Shown piece after piece: positions 12,101-23,450 of a stretch of 64,000 bases of DNA. A program made the translations under genes and the position numbers. The DNA comes from Gremmenia infestans (Eukaryota > Ascomycota > Leotiomycetes > Helotiales > Hamatocanthoscyphaceae), in the NCBI GenBank assembly GCA_032629725.1, contig JAFEVB010000012.1, forward strand, positions 1,488,001 to 1,552,000. Reading direction: 5' to 3'. The notes beneath the pieces are model-generated. The model saw nothing but the letters and a program-made list of their open reading frames with translations, was not told where the DNA came from and ran no database searches. Each line of letters opens with the position of its first letter. Position 1 is the first letter of the stretch.

Positions 12101-13311
12101 CCCAACGGTTCGATTTTCCCGCCAAACGCTGCCCTGAGTTCCTTCCTCCTGATTGTCACGGGACCATCACCTCCGCCAATGGTATGATTTGGACTGAGAA
12201 TAAGCTCCATGAAATCCGGGACTCGTTGAGCGAACATTCTCAGGAGCGTTCCCAGGTATATTGGGTCTCGACTTGAAGGAACAGAGTTCGCTTCCGCACC
12301 AACATCTGGGTCATAGTCCGAATTGTTCTTCCGAATAACTTCGATCACAATGCCAACACCCACTGTCAGGGGATTACCACCCTTCAGCATGTCGGAAATT
12401 AGCTTCTCGATGCATGATTGTGAGACAAGTTGGCGCGTTAATTCGTTCGGTCCAATGCAGGACTGCTCATTTTGTGAAGCGTTTGCGGAAATCGTAATTA
12501 TGGCTTTCAAGAAGTCGCCAGCTGACGTCTGCGTCGCCCATGAATGCTCAGAAGAAAGAAATGATAAGAGGATTGGCATCAGATCTTGGGAATGGAGCCA
12601 CTAGGTTTCGACCGTTAGCATTATACGAAGGCCAGAAACAATGATTCATACATCAACGATTCCTTGTCCACCCTCTACCTTTTCAAGACTAATAATCTTG
12701 AGGAGCAAATCCATCACCATAGGAGAGTCCACATGCTGCAGCATATTCTTGACCGCTCCTTCGAGGGATTTGAACAGGTCCAGCATCTCCTCGGTCTTCT
12801 TGTCGAGGAGCGCTTCGTTGACCTTTGTGAAATAACTGGCTTGTAGAGGGTCGAGGGGTGGGGGAAGCTTGAGGAAGTCCCAGAATTTGCGCAGCAAAGG
12901 CTGATTCTCCATCAAAGCCTCACATATCGACCAGTTGTCGGAAGAAAGGATTTCCGCGGCAACATAGGCGTATCGATTGCGCCTCTTCTCTCGCTCATCT
13001 TCGCCGTCTTCCGAGGAGCTTGCTCTCGAGAATGAAACTTCGGTATCAGTTGGTTCTGCTTCTTTCCCTTTACCCTCAGTCTCATCCGAGGCTTCTTCCG
13101 TAGCAATCTCTAGCTTTGGGGCTACAACGTATTCAAGCAAGCGCTCCAAGATCTTATCCTCGCGCAGGTACTCTATCAGCTTCGTATTATGCTGCTTCAG
13201 CTCTTGTATCAAATCACTCTCGTCGAGGAGTTCTTCGAGGGTAATATCGGATTTCTCGAGGAGGTTGTCGATGGCAGAAACACTGGCATACCCGCCAAAT
13301 CTCCAAAACAT
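9178..13311 (-). CDS. SIT4 phosphatase-associated protein (SAP family)
   Basis: Regulatory subunit of a PP2A-like (Sit4/PP6) phosphatase, counterpart of yeast Sap155/Sap190 and fission yeast Ekc1. Exons: 12652-13311, 11098-12600, 10267-11040, 9178-10029, giving 1262 residues. The start MFWRFGGYASVSAIDNLLEK is the usual SAP N terminus (WRFG motif, then helical repeats with LLEKxDxTLEELLDE). Residues about 440-690 are an acidic, Ser/Thr-rich disordered insert. Helical repeats resume, with DFFFRFPWNNFLHNVVYD at the start of exon 3, followed by an acidic D/E tail. Introns 1 and 2 (51 and 57 nt) are clear. The last intron (10030-10266, 237 nt) has a good acceptor and CTAAC branch site but a weak GTCTCT donor; if it is retained the protein ends with V-S-K-P after residue 979. 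The tail exon begins FSRYISNPSTTT. Confidence 0.88.
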
Positions 13312-15070
13312 CTTGAATTATGTAACAGCGCTCGTCTGCCGCCGACGGCTCGGAGGCGGATCGAAACGGGTTTGGTATTTGCAGAGAGGTAGAGTGTGGA
13401 GGGTGGTCATGTATTGGGGGTCGGTAAAGGAGCAGCAAAATAATTGTATATGTAATGCCGAAAAACGCGCCGTGTCAGAAGTTATGAACGAGGGGTATGT
13501 ATCTATGCCCTGATCGTGAGGCGTTAAGAGATATGAATCTGTCGCAAAGACACTAAGTAGCGGTCTGTCAGCTTTTCGCTCGAGTCGATGCGCGGAGGTT
13601 GGTTGTTCTGGGGCTGCAAGTGTCACCTTGATCAGGCGCAGATCTGCCCTGCGAGAAGCCTTCTGCAGAGAGGAAATGCGGGGAGGGGCAACGTACAAAT
13701 ATGGACCCAGATAGTAATGGTATTGTACAATGGCAAGAGTCGATGCGTTGGTGGGGGAGGAGGGGGGTTGAAGTTGAAGTTGAGGTTGAGTCGTGTGGGT
13801 AGGGCTAAGAAGCGGATGGATCTGGGTCTGAGGCTCTTGCTTGACGTTGAGCTGGCAGGTGCGTGCAGCGCCGCTTTGGATGTGGGTCGGCGGATGAATT
13901 ATCTAAAGAGGAGAGGAGGAGGTGACGAGCCTAATAACGTCGTCGGGTATCATGTATCGAGTATCAAAATACAATAGAGAGAATAGAAGAGAAATGAAGT
14001 TGAAGTCGAAGGAAGTAGAAGTACAATAAGGCAGAGTGTGTGAGAGTTGAGACGCAGTCGTGATTGATGCCAAGGTGCATCGATCGAGTCAGGTCCAGGT
14101 CGTAAAACCCCGTAATTAATCAATCGGCCCCTTTTCTGGGCATGCGATACACTCCGGAGTACAGTACGGGGGTGGGTATACAGTCAGCAAAGAATGAAGT
14201 GAGGTTATTCATGGACTTTATAATGAATCGGTACCTATATGATTCATTTATGGTACTAAAGGTCTTTGTATAGAAACATGGTAGCATCCACAAATTGCAA
14301 TGCCACGTCGTGCATGGATTACTTATAACCATCATCTGTTCTTGTTGAGCCTTCCCTGCAGGCTCATCTTGTCATGTAAACAAGATATTCTAGTAAAGCC
14401 TTCTCTTTTCAGTACATACAGTACAGTATCTATCTCTACATGATTGATTACTTTCATAGGTACTGTACCAAGTGGTCTTCACAAAGGAAATACGGTATTA
14501 ACTTCAAAATCAAGCTAGTAGTAACAAGACAAGACCAAAAAAACGTTTTATCCACGTGATTCTCTCCGAAGTTCTGCCGCTTATCCTTGTCTTGGCGTAG
14601 CATGGCATGGCATGGCATGGCATGGCATGAAAGGGAGCATGACGAATTGCGGGCAAGAGCCATCGCAACAACCCAGAGAGATCACATTGAAACTCAGCCT
14701 TACCATACCAATCCACCCACCACAAAGACCAGAGAAACCAAGAAACACCCCCTCTCGTCTCGAATCTCACCTCGGCTCCTCTCCTATTATTCCTCTCGTC
14801 ACTTCATCTAGCGAAGGAGTAGCAACTTGCTATCCCTCCAGTCCGCCCACACCTCGAGGCAGCCTTGTGGTGAAACGAGCCTTGCAGATATACTTGGACT
14901 TCGCCTGCACTTGGCCGCCCATATTTGATCTCCTGCTCCTGCACCTACACCTGCACTCACGGTAGCCTAAAGACGGAAGCTGCGAACATCAGAGAAAGCA
15001 TCCAAACTTACCTATCTCCCCACAAGGAGAAACCCCCACCAGCAACCCGAGTCTACACCCAGCCATCAAC
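13312..15070. other. divergent promoter region, SAP / VPS60
   Basis: 1.76 kb between two divergent genes. It has a purine-rich tract at about 13745-13800, a CATGG pentamer repeat, and pyrimidine-rich leader sequence just before the VPS60 start. Open frames such as 13588-13977 are compositionally biased and not credible. Confidence 0.4.
14601..14629. repeat. (CATGG)n microsatellite
   Basis: Nearly six tandem copies of CATGG. It lies about 440 bp upstream of the VPS60 start. The same pentamer recurs at 24911-24928 and, on the other strand, at 48401-48418. Confidence 0.95.
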
Positions 15071-15752
15071 ATGAACCGCCTCTTTGGCGCAAAGAGCTCA
15101 AACCCGAAGCCAAACCTAGGCTCTGCAATCAAAAATGTGCGCTCCCCTTCCCTCCAAACCCAACCCAACTAACCCCATCCAGGTCGACGAACGCGTAGAA
15201 TCCATCGACGTAAAACTAGCCGCCATAAACGCCGAACTCCAAGGCTATCAGACCAAGCTCTCCAAAATGCGCGACGGCCCCGGCAAAACCGCCATTAAGC
15301 AAAAAGCCCTCAAAGTGCTGCAGCGCCGCAAAATGTACGAAGGCCAGCGCGACCAGCTACAACAACAGTCCTGGAACATGGAGCAAGCAGGCATGATGCA
15401 AGACAACCTCAAGAATGTCATGACGACCGTCGACGCCATGAAGACGACGAATAAAAGCCTGAAGCAGCAGTATGGCAAGATCAATATCGATAAAATTGAG
15501 CGCATGCAGGACGAGATGGCCGATCTAATGGAGGTAGGGAATGATATCCAGGAGAGCATTAGTCGCAGTTATGATATCCCAGAGGATGTAGATGAGGCTG
15601 AGTTGGATGCTGAGTTGGAGGCGTTGGGGGATGAGGCTGAGTTTGAGAATATGGGTGCGGAGAGCACGCCGAGTTTTATGGTCGATGAGGTGCCGCAGTT
15701 TATTGACGAGCCGCCGCAGCAGACGGGACAAGTCAAGGAGGCTGCTGGGTGA
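15071..15752 (+). CDS. VPS60: ESCRT-III subunit Vps60/CHMP5
   Basis: SNF7-family ESCRT-III protein that works late in multivesicular body formation with Vta1 and Vps4. Exon 1, 15071-15136, encodes MNRLFGAKSSNPKPNLGSAI plus K-N; the intron is very short (46 nt, 15137-15182, GTGCGC...CAG), and exon 2 is 15183-15752. The product is 211 residues, normal for the family (about 200-230). The N-terminal basic amphipathic segment is followed by VDERVESIDVKLAAINAEL, then the highly conserved core LSKMRDGPGKTAIKQKALK and QQQSWNMEQAGMMQDNLKNV. The C-terminal third is acidic (DEAELDAELEALGDEAEF) and ends in a proline-containing MIM-like tail, which is where Vta1 is known to bind. The match along the core is strong enough to separate Vps60 from Snf7, Vps20 and Did2. 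Confidence 0.95.
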
Positions 15753-17672
15753 TGGGATGTTTGCATGGTATGGAGTTCGGGGATTTGGCGTTAGGGAGCG
15801 TTCAGTTAGTGTCACTTGAATACATATACCATCACAGCAGGCTGATAAGTTCATTGGAATTACTCCGTACATTTTCCAATGCTTATAACTTCACCCTAAT
15901 CCTTCTTACTTATTAACTCATCCTTGAATCTCATCATTCCCTTCTCTCAAATCCAACTACAAGTGCACCCAAAGCACATTTCCAAAACCTGTCTAATGTA
16001 TTTACCGCGTTCAATTCTCAAATCCAGTGCAAAATAGCTTCGCGGGCTATCACTAAAGGTCCCATACAAGTACATCATATGTCTCTGCGTATCGAAACGA
16101 AAGACACGTAGGAGTACCCCAAGCCCTCTATCAAAACCTGGGTAGCGCTCCCTTTGCCTCTCACAGCGTGGAAAAGGCTCTGGGACAATGGCTGCATGAG
16201 CGCGGGATCTACACTATTCTCTTACATCGGCACAAGCGTATTCTAGGTGCGGCTCAAGTTGAGATCAAAAGTCAGCGCAGCAAAGCGGTATATAGATTCT
16301 ATCCCGCCGACTTCGAGTAGTTGTGCTCCTGCTATACCCCTAGTGACACGATGGATCTTCATCAGGCCATGGCACTAATTCTCACTAGCCATGTCCCTAT
16401 TCCCAGCTTGAAACCACGCGTTTCCTTTCGCCTTCCTCTCTTCCAATCCATCAAGCACGCTCTCGGCAAACGAGAGATTTCTAATACCGCGGCACGGCTC
16501 GGGTCGTAGGGAATTATGCCTTTGATTTCGAAGTAAGGAATCCCGCGCAGTTTAGCATGATGCGGGGCTATGAGCTTCTCTTGCAGCGTCTAGGAGTAAA
16601 ACTAGGTGAGTTGAGTATGGAGTTCGCCCGCGTAAGGGTAAATTAGGGTAATGATATGTCAGTACCTTTCCTCGAATCTGTCAACCTTTCACTTGAAAAC
16701 ACCGAGAAGTGAGCACCAACGCTCCACGTCACGGAACGAAATAGCAAAAGTCCGTCCTTCTGGTTCTGGTGCTGCATCGTGCGGGATGCGACATTACGAA
16801 GTCCTTGAAATTTTCGAAATTTGGGTTTCAATACCATGGCGTATCGTGATGATCTGGTCAGGTATTCTATAAAGGCCTACCCCGATCTCGTTTGACTCCG
16901 TGATATACAATGTGCAGAGAATGATAGTATAGACGTTAATTCAGATCTCACTTTGGAGGTCGGAGAATCGAAAGGGATTGTTTAACGTCGGCTGTGAAGG
17001 CTGGTTTGTTGATATTGAAGCCATGGCGTTATGAACTCTGGCTGTAGGAAGTATTAATCAACTTCTTGTTATTCAAGCTGTTGTACGGAGTAAGAAGACG
17101 TTCTGGAGGGGGGTGAAGGTCCCGCTTTTGATGGTCCGTGCAAGCCCCGCCCCGTCCCCGCCATTGTAGTGCAAAATGCAGACATCTGGCTAAGACTGGA
17201 ATATGTATAGAAGAGACAGAATGTTGCCTTATAGATATAAATACACTAAATTTACGAGTATATTTAAGCGTTGAAAATATGCTTAGGATTATATTTTGCA
17301 AACATAAACACAAGTGCTTAAAATTAGCTTTTCTTTCCATCACCGCAGTGAATTTCCAGAGTCTATTTCGAGATTTCGAAGCGTATTAAGCGGCACCGTC
17401 TTAATCTAATGAACTTATAGTAAAACATTCAAGATCTAGGGTTGTTTCTTTATCTACCTTGCTGTAGGTAAGGTAGGTAGTTGCCATGTAGTAAAAGAAA
17501 GCCTCGCTTAAAAAGGGGTTGTCAACTCAACCTCAGCAAGAACAGTTACAAGTGAAAGAGTAAAATATTATTTGAAACGTCGTAAAAGAGGTTAAAAAAA
17601 AGCAACCGTCAGTCAAGGTACATTAAGCGAGCTTATCATACACCTGAACAGAACGGAAAAATCATTAGGCAT

Positions 17673-17813
17673 CATGCAAACGTACCATACAAGATATATA
17701 GCGGACCGGGACACAACATAGAGTGCAAATAAATGCTTTTTTCACGGCTAGCCTCGTCCTTACATGGGGCCGCGTCTACGTGGGGATCTTGTATAGTTTG
17801 TTTGCATGTTATT
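17673..17813. repeat. segment with ~23-bp terminal inverted repeats (copy A)
   Basis: The left end CATGCAAACGTACCATACAA continues to 17695, and the right end, at 17791-17813, is its reverse complement with about three mismatches. The 141-bp segment also contains GCGGACCGGGAC, which recurs in slightly changed form in copy B. This looks like a small non-autonomous element or diverged foldback, but I see no target-site duplication. Confidence 0.5.
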
Positions 17814-18256
17814 TTGATGCAAAATTTGTTATTTCAACCTATACCCCCGGTGAATGTACACCCAGGTCCCGGTAGAACTTGAAATTCGTATTCCAGGATT
17901 TGCCGCTTAATCGCTCAATGGCCCGCTTGTCAACTTAGCGATATCATATAAAGACTTGCAAAAATGGACGACAAAAACATAAAGAAAATAGGAACATAAA
18001 TGCACATGGGATAGTATAAGTAGCTTTGAGATAGAAACATAAGTGCATGTAAGAAGTATAAGTAGCTGTAAGATAAATGGATATGAGAAGTACAAGTAAG
18101 TTGGTAAAGGAGGCGGTCAAGTCCAGCAGCACTCTCCTTACGACATGAAAAGAAACACCACACAACCCATCATGCATTAAGTAAAAGATATAAAAAAGCA
18201 AAAAAAGCAAAGAAATATAAAAAAAGACCCCCAACTAGATGTGCTAGAAGTTGGGG

Positions 18257-18390
18257 AACATGCAAACAAGCTACGATAGCGGACGGGGACGGAGCGGACG
18301 GGACATGAGGTAGAAGCCGAAGCAATTTCAACAGTAACCTCTCGTGGGGGCTGTCTCTACAACAAAGTTGTGTAACTTGTTTGCATGTTT
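18257..18390. repeat. segment with ~16-bp terminal inverted repeats (copy B)
   Basis: AACATGCAAACAAGCT at the left end pairs with AACTTGTTTGCATGTT at the right end, with one mismatch out of 16. The spacing (134 bp) and the internal GCGGACGGGGAC word resemble copy A some 580 bp upstream, so both may descend from one element. Confidence 0.5.
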
Positions 18391-18630
18391 TGTTGTCCAG
18401 TTTGTGCTTATTTGGTCACATACACATACCCTTTATTTAGATGCGTGAATTACTGCAAGTGAACGCGTTACTAGGCGAGGTACTGTAAGGGCAGTTGGAA
18501 CCGTATTTCTTGAACAGCTTCTCCATCCTCATCTCGCACTTCAACTTTGCGACGTCAACCACCCTCCCACCACACCCAGCGACATCGCATCGCAACAGCC
18601 TCACCCACGCACACGCACACCAACGCGAAC

Positions 18631-19594
18631 ATGTCATCCACAGCCAGCGCCGCTCTCCTCGCCTCTCTCAGCGACCCCGGCTGGCCCTCGCCGCCCAAAC
18701 TCAGCGCGCTGAAGTTCCTCGCCAACCTAAACATCGACGGCCTCAAGGTGCCCCGCTACCGGTCCCAGAACTTGATGCAGATTGTGTATGAGCTCGGCTA
18801 CAAGCAATTCCGCGCCAACGTCGACGATAACAACGCCCCGGCCGATGAGAATGAGATAGGCGTTACGGTTGATCGCGTTGATATGGAGGGCGCGTGGGTT
18901 CAGCTGCTGCTTAAGAGGTATCTGGAGTGGGATTCGAGGAGCGCGGCTGGGGAGGCGGGCGAGGGCGCGCTGGAGCATAAGCAGAGGCATTTGAAGAGGG
19001 GTCTTATGGACGTGAGTTGCTGTGTTCCGTTAGAGCCTGTAGCTGTAACTATATGAATGATATTTACTGACGAGTTGGGGGAACAAAAGATGCGCGCAAA
19101 GGATGCTCATGATGATGTTGAGGCCTACTGGTGGGCGAAAGCTCTGGCGAATCCCGGACTCGAGACTAAGGTACGTTGAATCCCAGTTCCTCTCTTACAA
19201 GTTGCCCTTGATCGAGGCTTACAAGGACACATTGGGAGCTCTAACTAATTGATGTGACATGTGACAGTGGTACCCGCTGGACTACGAGTGCGTTAATGGC
19301 CAGTACGCCTGTGACTTCCGGTTCGACGAGCACGGCCGTTGCACCGATATGATCCGCCCCGAGGAGCCAGGCTACTGTTCGGACGTCAGCGTTGTCAGCG
19401 TTGAGAGGGAGAGAGGCAGCGGCAAGGGTAAGGGCAAGGGCAAGGAGAAGGAGAAGAAGGCTGTGAAGGCGAAGATGCAGATGGCGGGAAGTGCACGTGG
19501 TGATTCCGAGATGGATGGTACGAAGCAGTCGCAGCTGGCTCACTACATTCATGGTCTGAATATCGGAGAGCCCGAGCTTATGGATGAGTCCTGA
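18631..19594 (+). CDS. hypothetical protein, three exons
   Basis: Exons 18631-19011, 19090-19170, 19268-19594; GT-AG introns of 78 and 97 nt, both in phase 0; 262 residues. The start MSSTASAALLASLSDPGWPS follows an A/C-rich leader. The N-terminal half has a compact, hydrophobic-patterned region (PKLSALKFLANLNIDGLKVP, then a short M-Q-I-V-Y-E-L-G-Y-K helix), then an acidic loop. The centre has a W-Y-P-L-D-Y-E-C strand and an R-P-E-E-P-G-Y motif. A lysine/glycine-rich low-complexity run (about residues 204-225) is followed by a short conserved-looking C terminus (HYIHGLNIGEPELMDES). There is no signal peptide or membrane segment. I do not recognise the family; the low-complexity basic run suggests a nuclear or RNA/DNA-associated role, but that is only inference. 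Confidence 0.72.
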
Positions 19595-20139
19595 GCTCGT
19601 ATCGTACTGTAACTAGATCTCTCTGTTCGTCAGCCAACTGCGTGTAAGGTCGTTCGTGGATGGGACGTTGGATACTTACTACTAGCGCGTAATGCAGTAC
19701 TACAAGCATAATTATTTTTCCATGAGCAATGTAAACCTCATCAGCACATCCAATGGGTAGGCTTTGAGGACTGCGACTTCAGCCAGACGACATTTATCAA
19801 GTATCCGCAATTTCAAATCCGACAATGTCTCAACTGGAGCGAGACATTCAAATAGCACGCTTGCTTTAGCCAGATAGACGGAAGCATAAGATTGTAACAT
19901 ACCCACTTCACAGAAACCAGAAAACAAGAAGGGGTAAAGGTCAAGATCTTCGTATTTCTAAACTGATCGATATCGTATACCTGGTATTCCTTAAACGCCA
20001 AGAAACGCCGATAAAATGCAGCAATACCCAACGCGATATGCAAGAATGAAATGAAATCCAATCCAATCCAATCCAATGCCTACCATACCGTCCTGCAAAA
20101 ATACCATCCCATCCCATCCATATTCCCTTCATCACCACC
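19595..20139. other. convergent intergenic region
   Basis: 545 bp between two convergent genes, presumably both 3' UTRs. It ends with an AATCC pentamer repeat. Confidence 0.4.
20055..20077. repeat. (AATCC)n microsatellite
   Basis: Four full tandem copies of AATCC plus AAT, just beyond the stop codon of the neighbouring minus-strand gene. Confidence 0.95.
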
Positions 20140-21833
20140 TCACCAATCCCTCTCCACCCTCCAAGCATCCCCAGGCCGCATCCCAATCCTCACAATATCA
20201 CAATCCTTGTGCCCCCACTTCTCCGCAAAAACCGCCCGTCCATGATCAATCGTCATGACGATCGCGCGTTCGAAACCCTCGCTATCCCTATAAAACGGTT
20301 CGCCGATCCCGCCCGTCTGGCGCCCCTGCCAGGTGTTGCGGCCGTGCCTAGACGCGTGTTTGGAGTTCTGCATGCGGTCGAGCGTGCTGAGGAGGGGGGC
20401 GAAATAGGCGGGTGAGTTGGGCGTGTCGGACGTGTGGAGTGGGGAGGAGGGAGGGGGAGAGGGAGGCAGAAATTCGTGGTGGAGGTCTTGGTCGGCGAGA
20501 TCGATTTCGTTTTTATCCAGGATTACACCTGCAGTATCTCTCATAACTTCCCTAGTCGGTAGTTCGCGTTTTCCCTTTTCCTTCTCTGCTCCACCCTTCT
20601 CCAACCTCTCGACCTCCAATCCAGATTCCTCGGCCTTCCGCTCCGCTTCCTCCGCAATAGCCCTCAGCTCATCGTCTAGCACATTCGGATCCGTCCACTC
20701 TGGTAAGACGCCTACTTTGCGATACAATACTAGTAAGTCGTCGAGTGCGCTCGCTACGTCGTAGATTAAACCTGCGGGTCCATCACTGATACCGAGACCT
20801 GCCATCTCGATGCGTGCGTGCATGTCGCAATCTCCCATGTAAAATGGAATCATCGTGCTGTGTCAACATGTCCGAGTTAGCCTTGCTCATTCTAATAAAA
20901 TTTGGAAATCGGAAAAGGGAGTGTAGACAATATTTCAGGAGTAGGGTCGGAGGTTGACTACTCCTGATATATATCAGAACATTCGCCTGACGGTATAATT
21001 ACTTACTCCCAACCGCCTACTTCAATAAACGCGGCTACATTGACCAGCGCCAGATTATCGTACGCGAAAAATCGCATGGCCCAACGTTTCGCAGCCCCTG
21101 TTTCTGGTTCGGGCAATGCGGTGTCCCGGAGAGCAGAAACACAATGTGTGTAGATGGAGTTAGGATCCGGAATAGAATCCGGGGGCGAAGTTTCATAAGA
21201 CAAGGCCACAACATCCATATGTGACCAGAAATAATGCTTCCACTCATTTTGAATACTCGTATATAGGTAAAAGTTCTGCAGCTGCGCGAACGTGAAAAGC
21301 GTAGGCGTGACGAGCACGTTCACACCTAGCATGTTGAGGCGTGTGTGGTTTAGGAAGAATGGGTTTTGCAGGGACAGTTCCCCGTTCTTGTTGCTGTTCA
21401 TGACGCCCGTGTTTTCGACGACGTATATGTCTTCCGGGGGCCAGCCGGAAGTTATGTACGATACTACTACTTGCTGGAGGAGTCGCCAGTTTCGCGTAAA
21501 ACCGATGAAGAGGGGAGTGCTTTCTGGTACGTGGGGAGATGGTGGGGCGTTCCATGGTGCGATGGTGGGGAGCTCGGAGGCTGAATGAGCGGCTGCTGCG
21601 AGGGGGAAGTTGTCGATGATGGGGGGACTGATGGAAGCTTTCTCTGGTTTGTATTTTGGCTTTTGCGGTATGGCGCTTTCTTCTTCGATTGGGCTTTCTT
21701 CGATTTGAATGTCTTCCACTATGGGACTTGCGCCTAGCGCTATCTCAGTGCGCAGATAGAAGGCGATACAGAATATGAATATGATACATGTTGTGGCCAA
21801 GTAGTATGTTCGCTGCCGAAGGTTAACAAGCAT
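20140..21833 (-). CDS. type II membrane glycosyltransferase-like protein
   Basis: Exons 21007-21833 and 20140-20857, one GT-AG intron of 149 nt; 514 residues. The start at 21833 gives MLVNLRQRTYYLATTCIIFI, a short cytosolic tail with basic residues followed by one membrane span (about residues 10-27), then a proline-rich stem: the layout of a Golgi glycosyltransferase. The luminal part begins TPLFIGFTRNWRLLQQVVVS and continues with E-D-I-Y-V-V-E-N-T-G, and WSHMDVVAL occupies the place where a metal/nucleotide-binding acidic motif would be. Exon 2 begins inside GGWDTMIPFYMGDCDMHARI, strongly conserved-looking. Residues about 335-385 are an acidic/lysine-rich insert. I place it in the nucleotide-diphospho-sugar transferase superfamily by layout and pattern only; donor and acceptor are unknown. 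An upstream in-frame ATG at 21890 is less likely because it would bury the membrane anchor. Confidence 0.75.
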
Positions 21834-22896
21834 ATTGAGGCCGGTGAAAGCTATGCGCTCCTGGAAGAATATGCGGGAACTAGCATGCAAATCGTGAGGG
21901 AGGACAGGAAAGAGTCACAAGTGATAATATGTCAAACACTTTTATGAGAGGAAGAGAGTTTTCAACAACACGAGTGGAGAGAAGGAATAAAAGTGCAAGT
22001 ACACATTGTACCTAGTTGAAAGAAAACAAAAGAGTCTAGACTGCTTAGCTTTTTAGTTCCAGGTAAAAACTGTTTGCGGTAATGCAAAAAATAAAAATTC
22101 GATGAAGTCATTGAAAAAGTTCACGGGCTGATATTTCCAAGGAACAAAACGCGGCGGTTTGTAGTTGTGGAACTTAAGATCAAGCAACGGAGCCACAGTA
22201 GTACGTACACATGGCGGTGTGGATGCGGCCAAGCTAATCATGCTTCCAGGTTCTGTTGACGGGTACACGCAGGAAAGCATCAAACTTAATAGGTCAGTAT
22301 GACTTACTATCAACTATTTGCTTGCTTGCTGGTCTGGTGAACAGGGACACCTAGCTTCCGTTGATCAAAGGACGTAGGTGACGCCGGTAGTAACGTGACC
22401 TGATTGCCAGAGATATGGGATCTTGGCCAAAAACAACACATACAACATCGCGCCCTTCCCGCCGCTAAACGACGATCATTCCAAAGCTGGATATATGTCG
22501 ACGCATTAAGGACGTAGAAAGAAAAGCTAGATTGCATTCGACCTCACAAATACCTGTTTCAGGAAGGCGCTAGAGAAAAAACCCAACCAATGCGGAGAAA
22601 GAAAGTCGACTACATCATAATTGCGTGCATGAAAACATAAAATTGGAAAGAGAAAGACAAGAAAATAAAATAAATGATTTGAAGTTTTTATATAAACCCT
22701 TAGGGCCCAGCATGCAGAATTGGCTTTATTCTTTGTTTTTGATATCTCAGCCTCTATACACGCACCGGAAAGAAACGTGACTAACTAGCATGAACGCCGA
22801 AAGTTGTTGTTGATTGGTTTCGTGAAGGTATTGAAAGATAAATAAATAGCCAGTGAGAAAAGAGATGACTGGAGAGAAAGCTCAGAGTTATACCTA

Positions 22897-23008
22897 CCTT
22901 ACTTCCAGTTGATGACTTCTAGTCCTGGTCACCTGATCACCCTCCTATTTCACCTTACTTCCAGTTGATGAGCTCTAGTCCTGGTCACCTGATCACACCC
23001 CTATTTCG
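22897..23008. repeat. 56-bp tandem duplication
   Basis: Two head-to-tail copies, 22897-22952 and 22953-23008. Both start CCTTACTTCCAGTTGATGA and contain CTAGTCCTGGTCACCTGATCA; they differ at only a few positions (ACTT versus GCTC, CCTC versus ACCC near the end). Confidence 0.9.
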
Positions 23009-23430
23009 AGACACAACAAAACGTCTGCCTCATGCAAAGAACTGCATTATCTGGCTACACCTAAGTCCAAACCAGAACCAGGATTTTATCGGGAAGAGCC
23101 TCATTCGTATGTTTTAGTGGCGCCGTACTGTGGAATATCCGTCACAGCCTCTGCAAGACATTGGAAGAAGCGGGTTGACGGTAATGCAATGGCCTAGGAA
23201 GTGCTTGGTGTTTATACCGGTACTATACCATCAGCATTATAGGTATGTATACGACGGTACCTCCCTGGTACCGGGTCCCTGGAAAGAAAGTGAAATCCGT
23301 GCGCCCAGATCCATATATCCTGAAAGAAAAAGAAACGTCCTGAGGAGCCTTGTAAAAGAGTCGATAGTTATCCTACTCCTTGAAACGTAAGATTCTCTCC
23401 TACTGACTAGCGGCAGAGGAAAGAAATCAG

Positions 23431-23450
23431 AAGCAAAGCAAAGCAAAGCA
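23431..23450. repeat. (AAGCA)n microsatellite
   Basis: Four tandem pentamers in the gene-free gap. Confidence 0.9.

Larger units (their letters stand above)
15753..18630. other. gene-free gap with inverted-repeat elements
   Basis: 2.9 kb without a credible gene. The segment 16040-16640 has a more coding-like composition, with broken short frames (such as 16321-16509 plus), and may be a decayed gene; I cannot name it. The right half is AT rich and contains the two inverted-repeat-flanked segments listed separately. Confidence 0.4.

Noticed and set aside
13588..13977. 129-residue plus-strand open frame
   Set aside because: Glycine/arginine/leucine low complexity caused by a purine-rich tract in the SAP upstream region.
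16321..16509. 62-residue plus-strand open frame
   Set aside because: Possibly part of a decayed gene, but no family recognised and the surroundings have many stops; kept only as a remark on the gap.
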